A stretch of DNA of 64,000 nucleotides from Streptomyces sp. SKN60 (GTDB lineage Bacteria > Actinomycetota > Actinomycetes > Streptomycetales > Streptomycetaceae), in contig NZ_JAHTMW010000010.1 in assembly GCF_026236535.1 (NCBI RefSeq), forward strand, positions 248,001 to 312,000, given 5' to 3'. Positions 1 through 7,533 of this stretch are shown piece after piece. Below the pieces are notes generated by a model that made no database searches, was not told the DNA's origin, and saw only the letters and a list, made by a program, of their open reading frames with translations. The first letter of the stretch is position 1, and each line of letters starts with the position of its first letter. The position numbers and the translations under genes are program-made.

Positions 1-1053
1 GTCGAGGTCCGCGCCGAGCGGCTCGGCGACCGTGTACGCCTCGGCGAACTCGGCCCAGGGCAGCGCGGTCCGCCCGGGATGCGCGGTGAACAGACGGTGG
101 TAGTGGGCCCAGCCGAGTTCCTTGGCCACGTGCGGCCAGATGTCGCGCCGGAAGTCGGGCGGCCCCGGCCGCTCGCGCAGGGCGGCGACCTCGGCGGGCC
201 CGAAGAAGCGCGGCAGCGGCGGGCGTTCGCCGGCGAGCTCGTAACCGATCTTGGAGTGGTACGGGACGCCCCGGCGCGAGCCGACGTGGAGCACCGGTTC
301 GCGGCCGGACGGCACGTACACGAGGCGTCCGCCGGGCCCCTCCTCGTACCGGCCGCCGCGGCCCTCGGTGAGCAGCACCATGAGGTCGACGAAGGCGAGT
401 CCGAGGCCGCGGACCAGGACCGGTGCTCCGGCGGGCAGCGCGGAGAGGTCGGTGTCGGCGGTGAAGCCGGGCGGCAGGTGGACGAGTCCGTGGCGGGCGG
501 CGAAGGCGGTGAGTTCGCGCTGCCGGGCGTCGGGCCGGGCGTCGAGGTGGCCGAGGGTGAGGACGACGAGGTCGGCGACGAGCGGGGCCGCGTACCCGTC
601 GAGCCAGATCCGCTGCCGCCCGTCGCGCGGCCCGGCGACCCGCAGCGCGGTGGTGGGGTGTTCGTGGACGGTGACGGTCGGCGGGAGGGCGGCACGGGCC
701 TGTCGGTAGGCCCAGCGCAGATAGGCGCCCTGCCGGCGGCGGCTGGGGAAGGCGTCCCCTTCCGTGCCGGCCCAGTCGGCGTGGGTGGGGCCGGGGCGCA
801 CCGGCCCGTCGAGGGCGACGGTCTCGTCGGTGAAGACGGTGACGTCCTCGGCCCGGGAGTTCATCCAGAGCAGCGGGGACTGGGCGGTGCGCCAGATCCG
901 GCCGGGGCCGGGCGGGTGCGGGTCGACGAGGTGCAGGTCCAGGGGCCGGTCCCCGTACAGCTCGGGGAGGTTGGCGGCGAGCCGCTCCAGGATGCCGAGG
1001 CCGCGCGGTCCGGCGCCGACGATCACCAGGGAGGGACGGTGGACGGCGGTCAC
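1..1053 (-). CDS. FAD/NAD(P)-binding protein, partial (C-terminus outside window)
   Basis: The visible 351 codons begin with a Rossmann dinucleotide-binding motif (LVIVGAGPRGLGILERL, residues about 9-25). The layout is that of the FAD-NAD(P)-binding family related to HI0933/PF13454, which are flavoproteins usually of unknown substrate. The GTG start overlaps the stop of the upstream ABC permease as GTGA, so the two are translationally coupled. Co-transcription with an amino-acid-type permease whose partner binding protein has a Cys leader peptide suggests a role in oxidising or releasing sulfur from an imported compound; that is inference. No stop codon is reached before the window edge. Confidence 0.8.
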   Translation of the reverse strand, partial: MTAVHRPSLVIVGAGPRGLGILERLAANLPELYGDRPLDLHLVDPHPPGPGRIWRTAQSPLLWMNSRAEDVTVFTDETVALDGPVRPGPTHADWAGTEGDAFPSRRRQGAYLRWAYRQARAALPPTVTVHEHPTTALRVAGPRDGRQRIWLDGYAAPLVADLVVLTLGHLDARPDARQRELTAFAARHGLVHLPPGFTADTDLSALPAGAPVLVRGLGLAFVDLMVLLTEGRGGRYEEGPGGRLVYVPSGREPVLHVGSRRGVPYHSKIGYELAGERPPLPRFFGPAEVAALRERPGPPDFRRDIWPHVAKELGWAHYHRLFTAHPGRTALPWAEFAEAYTVAEPLGADLD

Positions 1054-1907
1054 CGGGCACCCGCCGTCCCGCGGGCGTAGTGCCGCTCGACGTAGTGCTG
1101 GCCGACGCTGAGCACGGAGGTGACCAGGACGTACCAGACGGTGGCGACCAGAAGCAGCGGGATGACCTGGTAGGTGCGGTGATAGACGAGCTGCACCGAG
1201 TAGAGCAGGTCCTGCACGGCGATGACGGAGACGATCGAGGTGCCCTTGAGGGTGCCGATCAGCATGTTGCCGGCGGGCGGCACGATGGAGCGCATGGCCT
1301 GCGGCAGCACGATCCGGGTGAACCTGCGGCGGCGGCCGAGGCCGAGGGACTGGGCGGCCTCGATCTGGCCGCGGTCGACGGAGAGGATGCCGCCGCGGAC
1401 CACTTCGGCGGCGTAGGCGGCCTCATGCAGGGTGAGGCCGAGGACGGCGACGGACACCGGGCCGAGCAGGTTGACCGTGTGGACGCCCAGGACGGTCGGG
1501 TAGAGGGCGCCGATGTTGAACCAGAACAGCAGCTGGACCAGGATCGGTGTGGACCGGAAGAACCACACATAGGCCCAGCTCACCGCGCGCAGCACGGGGT
1601 TGGCGGAGAGCCGCAGGACGGCGAGCAGGGTGCCCAGGGCGAAGCCGGCGGCCATCACGGCGGCGGTGAGCCAGAGGGTGAGGCCGAGGCCGCGCAGCAC
1701 GGCGGTGGAGGTGAAGTAGGCGCCGACGACGTCCCACTGGAAGGCGCGGTTGGTGACGACGGAGTACAGCCCGAGCGCGCCGAGGACGAGGACGGCGCCG
1801 GCGGCGGTCCACTGGCCGGCGCGGCGGGCGGGGACGATGCGGAGCACCGGTTCGGGCGGGGCCGGGGTTTCGGATTCGGTCGGGGTTTTGGCGAGGGTCG
1901 CGGACAT
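1050..1907 (-). CDS. Polar amino-acid-type ABC transporter permease
   Basis: 285 aa HisM/GlnP-like inner-membrane permease. A disordered, Pro-rich N-terminus (about 40 aa) precedes roughly five or six hydrophobic segments. The EAA loop that contacts the ATPase is visible around EAAQSLGLGRRRRF, and the stretch FFRSTPILVQLLFW is typical of the family. It is divergent from the binding protein at 2364 and overlaps the downstream flavoprotein by 4 bp. The ATP-binding subunit is not seen and may lie left of the window. The substrate cannot be read from sequence; the Cys-ending leader peptide across the divergent region favours cystine or another sulfur compound. Confidence 0.85.
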   Translation of the reverse strand: MSATLAKTPTESETPAPPEPVLRIVPARRAGQWTAAGAVLVLGALGLYSVVTNRAFQWDVVGAYFTSTAVLRGLGLTLWLTAAVMAAGFALGTLLAVLRLSANPVLRAVSWAYVWFFRSTPILVQLLFWFNIGALYPTVLGVHTVNLLGPVSVAVLGLTLHEAAYAAEVVRGGILSVDRGQIEAAQSLGLGRRRRFTRIVLPQAMRSIVPPAGNMLIGTLKGTSIVSVIAVQDLLYSVQLVYHRTYQVIPLLLVATVWYVLVTSVLSVGQHYVERHYARGTAGAR

Positions 1908-2020
1908 GCGAAGGCTCCGTGGATGCCAGGACGGCCCGATGGGCCGGAGACGGATCGAACACGGGGTGCGCCTTCACGCGCGGGAACGCCCGGATCGGGC
2001 CCCTCAGCCCGGTCCGTGCT

Positions 2021-2056
2021 CTTCGAGGCTATGCGCTCAACACGCCCTGCTGTCAA
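2021..2056 (-). promoter_or_regulatory. Candidate sigma70-type promoter for the ABC permease
   Basis: Reading the minus strand, a perfect TTGACA (2056-2051) is followed after 17 bp by CATAGC (2033-2028). The -35 is ideal and the -10 matches only weakly. It points at the permease starting at 1907, giving a 5' leader of about 115 nt. It lies inside a 42-bp element that recurs upstream of parA. Confidence 0.4.
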
Positions 2057-2086
2057 GGCTGTCCGGAGTGTGAGCCGTACGTCTCA
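2045..2086. repeat. 42-bp conserved element, copy A
   Basis: This stretch matches 35821-35862 without gaps at 31 of 42 positions. The two conserved blocks are CTGTCAAGG and CCGTACGT-YTCA, separated by the same distance in both copies. The minus strand of the first block is TTGACA, which suggests a promoter or operator module. Function is unknown. Confidence 0.45.
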
Positions 2087-2092
2087 TCGTGG

Positions 2093-2121
2093 TTGACGGG
2101 AAAACGGATGCCTGTTCCACT
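2093..2121 (+). promoter_or_regulatory. Candidate leaderless promoter of the Cys leader peptide
   Basis: TTGACG at 2093-2098, a 17-bp spacer and TCCACT at 2116-2121 place the expected transcription start on or next to the A of the ATG at 2128. No Shine-Dalgarno sequence precedes that ATG, which agrees with leaderless translation. Confidence 0.45.
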
Positions 2122-2127
2122 TGGGCC

Positions 2128-2199
2128 ATGCATCCGCAGCAGTCGCTGGTCACGCGCTCCCACATCGACTTCGGTCGAGTGTGGTCCTCCTCCTGTTGA
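2128..2199 (+). CDS. Cysteine-ending leader peptide (23 aa)
   Basis: The reading frame encodes MHPQQSLVTRSHIDFGRVW followed by SSSC and a stop. It resembles the short actinobacterial leader peptides with an R-x-HID(L/F)-x-RV core that end in Cys and sit before sulfur-assimilation and sulfur-compound uptake genes. It is too short to be a normal enzyme and lies 164 nt before the ABC binding protein. The expected role is sensing of charged tRNA-Cys: ribosome stalling at the terminal Cys codon would alter folding of the mRNA before the downstream gene. The family resemblance is strong; the mechanism here is inferred. Confidence 0.75.
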   Translation: MHPQQSLVTRSHIDFGRVWSSSC

Positions 2200-2275
2200 G
2201 CCGACCCCCCTGCTGAGCTCTGCCCGCGTGCTGTTTCCCGTGGCGCCTTCACCCGCGGTCACGCCGTCGTGCGTG

Positions 2276-2340
2276 CCCGGATTCTCCCCTCCCCTCGCCT
2301 TCCCCCGCCTTCCCTCGCCTTCCCTCGCGCTGCCCAGCCT
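2276..2340 (+). promoter_or_regulatory. Polypyrimidine tract between leader peptide and binding protein
   Basis: An almost G-free C/T tract with repeated CCTTCCCYCG units lies directly before the purine-rich TGGAG ribosome binding site of the binding protein (about 2348-2352). Its CTCC runs could pair with that site, so it is a candidate anti-Shine-Dalgarno element controlled by translation of the leader peptide. Confidence 0.35.
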
Positions 2341-2363
2341 CTGGACCTGGAGACCCCGAGACC

Positions 2364-3320
2364 ATGAGCACCTCGCACACCCGACGCCATGCCGTCGCCT
2401 TCGCACTGATCACCGCCGCCGCGCTCGCGCTCACCGCCTGCGGCTCCGGAACCCCGGCCACCACCGCACCGGCCGGCGCGGCCCACGCATCGGCGCTGCC
2501 GACCGAGGACGTGGTGGCGGGGGTACGGAAGAACGAGGCAGCCGCGCGGCTGCTGCCCGCCGACGTGCGGCAGCGGGGCGGCTTCACGCTCGCCGTCTCC
2601 GTCGGCAGCCCGCCCAGCTCGGCCTATCTGCCCGACGGACGCACGGTCGTCGGCCTGGACACCGACTTCGCCGACGCCGTCGCCAAGGCGCTCGGCCTGG
2701 CGGTGAAGCGTGAGGTGGCCGGCTTCGAGGCGATCCTGCCGGCGCTCGGCAGCGGCAAGTACGACGTGGGCACGGGCAACTTCGGCGTCACCGAGGAGCG
2801 CCGCAAGACCCTCGACTTCGTGACGTACGTCAACGACGGCCAGGGCTTCGCGGCCCGCGCCGACAGCGGCCTCGCGGCGGTGACCGACCTCGTCCAGCTG
2901 TGCGGCCTGAAGGTCGCCACCGGCGCCGGCACCACCTTCGAACGCACCCTGGAGCAGAACAAGGGGCGCTGCGCGGCGGCCGGGAAACCGGCGTACGAGG
3001 TGAACGTGTACAGCGAGCCGGGCGCGGTGTGGATGTCGCTCCAGCAGGGCCGCAGCGATGTGGTGATGAGCACCATCAACGGCATCCGCTACGCGGTGAC
3101 GCAGCAGCCGGGCACGAAGTTCCTCAACGAGTACCGGCGGCTCGACGTCGGCTTCGCCTTCGCCAAGGGCACCCCGCTGGCGCCCGCCTTCCGGGCCGCG
3201 GTGAACGGCCTGAAGGCGGACGGGACGTACGACCGGATCCTGCGGAAGTGGGGCGTGACGGCCTCCGGCATCCCGGAGTCGCGGATCTCGCCGCCGGAGA
3301 TCCCGGCCCCGAAGAAGTAG
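2364..3320 (+). CDS. ABC transporter substrate-binding lipoprotein (SBP_bac_3 type)
   Basis: 318 aa. A lipoprotein signal peptide ends in the lipobox LTAC (residues about 23-26), so the mature protein should be anchored outside the membrane. The rest fits the family-3 solute-binding fold, with GLDTDFADAVAKALGL in the first lobe, DVGTGNFGVTEERR at the cleft and a C-terminal ILRKWGV. It pairs with the permease at 1050-1907, which is transcribed divergently. The start has a TGGAG-type ribosome site 11-15 nt upstream. The Cys leader peptide upstream makes a cystine or other organosulfur ligand the leading guess. Confidence 0.88.
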   Translation: MSTSHTRRHAVAFALITAAALALTACGSGTPATTAPAGAAHASALPTEDVVAGVRKNEAAARLLPADVRQRGGFTLAVSVGSPPSSAYLPDGRTVVGLDTDFADAVAKALGLAVKREVAGFEAILPALGSGKYDVGTGNFGVTEERRKTLDFVTYVNDGQGFAARADSGLAAVTDLVQLCGLKVATGAGTTFERTLEQNKGRCAAAGKPAYEVNVYSEPGAVWMSLQQGRSDVVMSTINGIRYAVTQQPGTKFLNEYRRLDVGFAFAKGTPLAPAFRAAVNGLKADGTYDRILRKWGVTASGIPESRISPPEIPAPKK

Positions 3321-3363
3321 CCGGGGCCGAGGGCCGCCGGGACCGAAGGGTTCCGGCGACGCG

Positions 3364-4605
3364 TCAGCAGTCGCAGCCGCAGTCGCACCCGTCACAGCAA
3401 CAGCCGTCACCGCAGCAGTCGCCGCAGTCCGAGCAGTTGCTGCAGCAGTCGCAGCAGTCACAGGGGTCGTTGCACAGGCCCTCGCGGCGCTGCCGGCTCC
3501 ACGGGTCCTCGTAGCTGCCGCAGCACATCTGGCAGGTGCAGGCCAGGCCGAGCCAGACGGCGCAGCCGGCGAGCGTGCCGCGGCGGTTCGGCGGCTCCGG
3601 CGGCAGCGGGGCGCCGGGCCCGCCCGGGCCGGGGTGCCAGGGTCCGGCGCCGGGGTCGGCGTACGGATTGCCGGGCACCGGCACGTGCGGCTGCCCCGGT
3701 CCGGGGGTGCCGTGCGCGCCCTGCGCGCCGTGCGTCGCACAGCCGGCGCCCGTCGTGGCGAAGGCCCGGTCGACGGAGACCCGCAGCTCATGGGCGAGGA
3801 GCACATGGGCGAGGTGCCCGTCGGCGAACTCGGCGTCCTTCAGGGCGAGCCGGATGCCGTGCAGGGCGTCGTCGGCGAGCCGGCGGGCCTCCTCTCGGGA
3901 GGTGCCGGTCGCGGTGAGCGGGTTCCAGGCGCCGGCGGCGTCGTCGGCGGTCTGGTCCTCGACGGCGTCCAGGAGGTGGGCGAGCCGCCCGAAGAGCCGG
4001 CCGGCCTCGGCGAGCGGTTCGGCGTTGCCGGGGCGCCCGGCGAGCACCGCGGTGTGCGCGAAGGCGGCCGCGGTCGCGGTCTCGGTCGGTTCGGTGACCG
4101 TGAGCAGCGGGGTGCCGGGCCCGGCGAGGGCCTCGAGTCCGGTCTGCCGGTCGACCGCGTCGACCAGGACGGCGGTGTCGAAGCCGAGCTCGCGGCCGGT
4201 GCGGGCGCCGGCCCGGTCCCAGGAGCGGGCGACCCGGCGGGCCGCGGCGGCGACCGGGCGGCGGGCCAGCAGCCCGTCCCGGTCGGCGACATGGTCGCGG
4301 ATCTTCGCGGAGGCGAGCACCAGGGAGACGGCGGCGGCGAGCCGGGCGCCCTCGCCGCGGGCGACGGGCGCGGTCCGCATGGCGCGCAGCGGGCAGGGGC
4401 CCGCGGTGCGCCGGCCGGCCTCGGTGCGCCCGGCCTGAGCCTCCGTCAGCACCGAGACGATCAGGCCGTCGTAGTTGGTGACCACCCGGGCGAACTGACC
4501 GTGGTCGGCCCGGAGTGCCAGGCAGAGGCCGCAGAGATGGGCCATCCACTCGGTCTTCAGATGCTCGGTGAGACGGTGCGCGCAGGGCCTGACGATTCCG
4601 AACAA
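3364..4605 (-). CDS. DUF5685 family protein with cysteine-packed C-terminal tail
   Basis: 413 aa from a TTG start with GGGGGAG just upstream; the resulting N-terminus MFGIVRPCAHRL is what I recall for this family. Residues 1 to about 280 form an Ala-rich helical domain with conserved Cys/His near the N-terminus (RPCAH, HLCGLC) that could bind metal. A Pro/Gly-rich linker follows. The last 36 residues contain 17 cysteines, as CC, CD and CS repeats such as CDCCDCCSNCSDCGDCC. There is no signal peptide or membrane segment, so it is probably cytoplasmic. The function of the family is unknown; a metal-binding role for the tail is inference. Confidence 0.75.
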   Translation of the reverse strand: MFGIVRPCAHRLTEHLKTEWMAHLCGLCLALRADHGQFARVVTNYDGLIVSVLTEAQAGRTEAGRRTAGPCPLRAMRTAPVARGEGARLAAAVSLVLASAKIRDHVADRDGLLARRPVAAAARRVARSWDRAGARTGRELGFDTAVLVDAVDRQTGLEALAGPGTPLLTVTEPTETATAAAFAHTAVLAGRPGNAEPLAEAGRLFGRLAHLLDAVEDQTADDAAGAWNPLTATGTSREEARRLADDALHGIRLALKDAEFADGHLAHVLLAHELRVSVDRAFATTGAGCATHGAQGAHGTPGPGQPHVPVPGNPYADPGAGPWHPGPGGPGAPLPPEPPNRRGTLAGCAVWLGLACTCQMCCGSYEDPWSRQRREGLCNDPCDCCDCCSNCSDCGDCCGDGCCCDGCDCGCDC

Positions 4606-4925
4606 GACACTCCCCCGTGGACCGGCGCGGAGCTCCGCGCGACTGCGTCGGGCATCGTACCCAGCGGTTCCGTTCACCCGTACGCCCCGGTCGTCACCCT
4701 TCCGGCCCGACGTTCATATTTTTAGTTGCCCGGCTCGATCCGACCCTCCGTCAGCCCCCGCAAACCGCAAGATCCCTGACGAATCGCCAGATTTCGACCC
4801 TCACGTTCTGCACCAGTACCGTCACGAATCCCCTGCGCGCCGACTATCCACTTGGCGCGCGATCCGCATCATGGACGACGATAGGGATTGCGGAACCACG
4901 AGTGACCGCGCGAAAGGAGGCGTCC
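4606..4925. other. 320-bp divergent intergenic region with inverted repeat
   Basis: This gene-free stretch separates the DUF5685 gene from sflA. It has an AT-rich patch near 4711-4725 and an inverted repeat GCGCGCC/GGCGCGC at 4835-4841 and 4854-4860 about 70 bp before sflA. The repeat could be an operator. I see no coding sequence in it. Confidence 0.4.
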
Positions 4926-5360
4926 ATGGGATCGGTGCGCAAGGCCAGTGCCTGGCTGGGACTCGTCGAGGACAACGACGAGCGTTACTACGACGACGAG
5001 TACGCCGACGGTGCCGAGAGCAACGACGCCTGGGTGACGGACCCGCGGGTGCGGGTGGCGAGCGACACGGCGCAGGACCACGGCCGTCGGATCGCGACCG
5101 TCTCCCCGGACGGGTTCCGGGACGCCCGGGGCATCGGCGAGCTGTTCCGGGACGGCGTCCCGGTGATCGTGAACCTGACCGCGATGGAGCCGAACGACGC
5201 CAAGCGCGTGGTCGACTTCGCCGCCGGTCTCGCCTTCGGTCTGCGCGGCTCGATCGAGCGCGTGGCGACCCGGGTCTTCCTGCTGACCCCGGCCGACACG
5301 GAGATCGTCAGCGGCGAGTCCGGCGGCCGTTCGCAGGGCGGCTTCTTCAACCAGTCCTGA
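4926..5360 (+). CDS. sflA: SepF-like cell division protein, probably SflA
   Basis: 144 aa. The N-terminal MGSVRKASAWLGLVED matches the membrane-targeting start of SepF proteins, followed by an acidic linker rich in Asp/Tyr and a SepF core (VPVIVNLTAMEPNDAKRVVDFAAGL, then the terminal beta strand RVFLLTPADTEIV). A strong AAAGGAGG lies 6 nt before the ATG. SepF tethers FtsZ to the membrane. Streptomycetes carry SepF in the dcw cluster plus two SepF-like paralogues, SflA and SflB. This gene is away from ftsZ and its position left of der-cmk-tyrA fits SflA. The family call is firm; the paralogue assignment rests on remembered gene order. Confidence 0.85.
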   Translation: MGSVRKASAWLGLVEDNDERYYDDEYADGAESNDAWVTDPRVRVASDTAQDHGRRIATVSPDGFRDARGIGELFRDGVPVIVNLTAMEPNDAKRVVDFAAGLAFGLRGSIERVATRVFLLTPADTEIVSGESGGRSQGGFFNQS

Positions 5361-5384
5361 CCGGCCGCACGACTCTCCGGTCGG

Positions 5385-7118
5385 TCAGTGGCTCGGCGTC
5401 GCCGAGCCGGCCGGTTCGGTCCGGCCCCGCGTGGCGGGGACCCGTACGGCATCCGCGGCCCCGCCCCCCGTCCGCGGCTCACCGTCCGGTCCCGGCAGCG
5501 TCCGGGCCGGCACCACCCCGGCGTCCACGCCGGCCCTGACGTCCACGGCGTCCACCGCGTCCGCGAGGCGCGGGTCGACCGCCGGGCACTCCATCACCCG
5601 CGGCAGGCGCACCGCCATCAGCGCGCCGGTCAGGAGCAGCCCGGCGCTCACGAACAGCGTCACGTGCAGTCCGTTCACGAAGGCGTGCCGGGCCGCGTGG
5701 TGCAGCGCGTCACCGGCCGCGCCGCCGAGCCGGGCGGCGACCTGATAGGCCTCGCCGAGCGAATTGGTGGCGGCCTTCCCCGCGCCGTCCGGCACGCCCG
5801 GCACCCCGCTCAGACCGGGCGCGTACGCCGCGTTCATCACGCTGCCGAGGAGTGCGGTGCCCATGCCGGCGCCGAGCTGGTACGAGGTCTCGCCGATCGC
5901 CGCCGCCCCGCCCGCGCTCTCGGGCGGGGCCTCGCTGAGCATCGACTCGTACGCCGAGAAGAGCGTGGTCTGCAGGCCGAAGCCGAGCAGTATGAAGCCC
6001 ACGGTGAGCAGCAGCGGCCGGTCGTGCTGGCCCATGAGGACCAGCAGCAGCACCGCGCCGGCGGTGAGCAGGAAGCCCCAGCAGACCATCCGGCGCGGGC
6101 CGAGCCGGCGCAGGGTGTACGAGCCGGTGGCGCCGGCCGCCATCGCGGCGAAGGTCAGCGGGAGCAGCCGGAGGCCGGTCTCGACGGGGCTGAGGCCGAG
6201 GATCAGCTGGAGGTACTGGACGGCGATCAGCTGGAGGCCGACCAGGGCCAGCATGGCGAGCACCACACAGCCCACCGAGGTGGTGAAGGCCGGCCGGGCG
6301 AACAGCTTCATGTCGATCAGCGGGTACGGGCGCCGCCGCTGGCGCCGTACGAAGAGGACGAGCAGCGCGGCGCCGAGCAGCAGCGGGCCGAGGGTGCCGA
6401 GGGCGAGCGGCGGGTCGCCGGCGCCGAGCCGCTTCACGCCGAGGACCACGCCGAGCACACCGGCGGCGGCCATCAGCGCGCCGAGCACGTCCCAGGGCCC
6501 GTCGGTCTCGCCGCGGGACTCGGGCAGCAGCAGCCGGCCGAGCGGCAGCATCAGCGCCATCAGCGGGATGTTCACGAGGAAGACCGAGCCCCACCAGAAG
6601 TGCTCGACGAGGAAGCCGCCGAGCACCGGCCCGGTGGCGGCGCCGATGGCGGCGGTGGCCGTCCAGATGCCGATGGCGGTGGCCCGCTCGCGCCGGTCGG
6701 GGAAGACGGCGCGGAGGATCGAGAGCGTGGCGGGCATGATCATCGCGCCGCCGACGCCGAGCAGGGCGCGGGCGCCGATCAGCACCTCGGGCGCGGTGGC
6801 GAGCGCGGCGATCGCGGAGGCGAGGCCGAACAGCCCGTAACCGAGCAGCAGCACCCGTCTCCGGCCGACCCGGTCACCCAGGGTGCCGAAGAGGATCAGG
6901 AGCGAGGCGCAGATCAGCGGATAGGCGTCGACGATCCACAGCAGCGCGGTGGAGCTGGGGTGCAGGTCCTCGGTGAGGGAGGGGACGGCGACGTGCAGCA
7001 CGGTCGAGTCGAGCGCGACCAGCAGCAGACTGACGCAGAGGACGACGAGGACGACCCAGCGGTTGGCACCACCGCCGGCGGTGCGGAGACGTGCTCCGGC
7101 CGTGTTCGTCCGCGCCAT
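5385..7118 (-). CDS. MFS multidrug efflux transporter (DHA2, 14-TM type)
   Basis: 577 aa from an ATG with GGGAGG 8 nt upstream. The sequence starts with VALDSTVLHVAVPSLTEDL, the DHA2 motif D1/C signature, then GDRVGRRRVLLLGY (motif A) and a long series of hydrophobic helices consistent with 14 segments. Related proteins (SmvA, LfrA, QacA-like) export cationic drugs using the proton gradient. The C-terminal 60 residues are polar and probably cytoplasmic. It is convergent with sflA. No TetR-type regulator is adjacent, so control and substrate are unknown. Confidence 0.88.
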   Translation of the reverse strand: MARTNTAGARLRTAGGGANRWVVLVVLCVSLLLVALDSTVLHVAVPSLTEDLHPSSTALLWIVDAYPLICASLLILFGTLGDRVGRRRVLLLGYGLFGLASAIAALATAPEVLIGARALLGVGGAMIMPATLSILRAVFPDRRERATAIGIWTATAAIGAATGPVLGGFLVEHFWWGSVFLVNIPLMALMLPLGRLLLPESRGETDGPWDVLGALMAAAGVLGVVLGVKRLGAGDPPLALGTLGPLLLGAALLVLFVRRQRRRPYPLIDMKLFARPAFTTSVGCVVLAMLALVGLQLIAVQYLQLILGLSPVETGLRLLPLTFAAMAAGATGSYTLRRLGPRRMVCWGFLLTAGAVLLLVLMGQHDRPLLLTVGFILLGFGLQTTLFSAYESMLSEAPPESAGGAAAIGETSYQLGAGMGTALLGSVMNAAYAPGLSGVPGVPDGAGKAATNSLGEAYQVAARLGGAAGDALHHAARHAFVNGLHVTLFVSAGLLLTGALMAVRLPRVMECPAVDPRLADAVDAVDVRAGVDAGVVPARTLPGPDGEPRTGGGAADAVRVPATRGRTEPAGSATPSH

Positions 7119-7533
7119 GTACGTACCTCCCAGTGAAGCCCTCGCGCTCGGCGGGCACCGGCCGGGGAGCGGCCCCGGGACGGCCCGGCATCGACGGGCG
7201 AGTGAGCCGTCAGCGTACGCGAGTTCAAGGCCCGAGCGCGTGGTGCAGCTCTCACCCCGGCGGGCCGCGCGGTGTGGCGTACGCCACTCCGGCCGGCCCG
7301 CCGGCCCGTCCTCGACCGGGCCGAATTCCGTCCGGCGGGCCCTTCGGGGAATTCTTCCGGGGCCTCGAACAGGGTTACCGGAAAAACGGTCCGGCAATAG
7401 GGCCGGAGGTCATCGGATTTTCCGACGGGTGACGGGAACAAACGCCCGGCTGAGAGCAACTCCACATCACATCGTCATCACGAAGGCACCGGAACGACCA
7501 AGGTCGCTACTCACTCCCTGTAACGTCGATTGG
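7119..7533. other. 415-bp divergent intergenic region
   Basis: The region between the MFS pump and the PAP2 gene holds no credible coding sequence. An inverted repeat GAATTCC/GGAATTC is present at 7323-7329 and 7348-7354. A TAACGT box at 7521-7526 stands 7 nt before the PAP2 GTG and is a candidate -10 for a leaderless transcript. Confidence 0.4.

Noticed and set aside
1919..2713. 264-codon frame covering the leader-peptide region
   Set aside because: It crosses a promoter, the leader peptide and the start of the binding protein in another frame. The peptide similarity to the parA-upstream region is noted as part of the 42-bp element instead.
5358..5387. Short GACCGG/CCGGTC inverted repeat between sflA and the MFS gene as a terminator
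   Set aside because: Only six base pairs and a 12-nt loop, overlapping the sflA stop; too weak to list.
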